Shown here one piece after another: positions 63,841-64,000 of a DNA stretch of 64,000 nucleotides (position 1 is its first letter; every line of letters starts with the position of its first letter). Position numbers and translations under genes: made by a program. The notes under the pieces were generated by a model that saw only the letters and a list, made by a program, of their open reading frames with translations, searched no databases and had not been told where the DNA came from. This DNA is from Bimastos eiseni (Eukaryota; Annelida; Clitellata; Crassiclitellata; Lumbricidae): assembly GCA_959347315.1 (NCBI GenBank), contig OY365819.1:24196495-24260494 (forward strand), read 5' to 3'.

Positions 63841-64000
63841 TTGTCGGAAATTGCTTTAAGATTAGACTTATATCAATAAAATTACGTGTGCTGTTTACCA
63901 CATCATTTTTGAAAAAATCTGCAAAGTTTGGTCCAAATTGATGCAGCATAAGCAAAGAAATTTAATGATATAGCGTCATAGCATATGAATCTCGCGTTAA

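Overview
This window looks like nuclear DNA from a marine invertebrate deuterostome; an echinoderm is my preferred guess but the sequence does not prove it. The grounds are split genes with GT-AG introns, secreted F-type lectin genes, PAN, VWA and TRADD-N-like exons, a tRNA-derived SINE, CR1/L2, RTE, Jockey-type and R2-like LINEs, Ty3/gypsy, mariner, hAT and Mutator-like remnants, and long microsatellites. There are no prokaryotic operons. Most of the 64 kb is mobile DNA in various stages of decay.

Layout. 1-5.7 kb: 3' part of an APE-type LINE, a GTAT microsatellite, a CR1/L2 3' end, a decayed mariner and an RTE element. 5.7-12.0 kb: a Ty3/gypsy element with a 1.2-kb 5' LTR, broken gag-pol, most of the integrase core deleted and no 3' LTR. 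12.1-12.6 kb: the first fold-back repeat. 12.6-15.8 kb: F-type lectin pseudogene A. 16.5-20.3 kb: a second APE-type LINE with ORF1 and endonuclease. 21.5-29 kb: lectin genes B and C plus two PAN-type exons, all on the minus strand and built from segmental duplications. 29.3-31.1 kb: a fold-back arm and a truncated gypsy 3' LTR. 31.1-33.7 kb: an L2-type end, a decayed R2-like LINE copy on the minus strand and the TRADD-N-like exon it interrupts. 34.1-35.9 kb: a mariner-like MITE and an RTE end with a GATA tail. 36.7-39.3 kb: a third APE-type LINE. 39.6-40.65 kb: an uninterrupted mariner transposase. 41.3 kb: a tRNA-derived SINE. 42.5-48.8 kb: a segmental duplication flanking a fold-back element and an almost intact LINE that encodes a restriction-like endonuclease. 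49.4-50.6 kb: a CR1 LINE. 51.0-54.3 kb: a dense block of fold-back elements including a FLYWCH/Mutator-like transposase remnant. 57.3-57.7 kb: another fold-back arm. 58.6-61.5 kb: two halves of a VWA domain on the minus strand, with an unrecognised exon-like ORF between them. 61.8-64 kb: RTE and hAT remnants.

The most unusual signal is a set of fold-back arrays whose outer arms are tandem ~15-bp words (GCGACGAAATGAACT, GCGACATTTTTGATT, GCGCCAAAACGTCCT, TATTAACTGTCGTGG and others). Inside each arm lies a shared ~35-bp degenerate repeat (core AAGCTGGATTGATGAAAA), inverted about a centre. One pair of such arrays brackets a relict FLYWCH/Mutator-like transposase. My inference is a diversified family of fold-back Mutator-like transposons, similar in plan to the 15-bp-repeat TU elements described in sea urchins.
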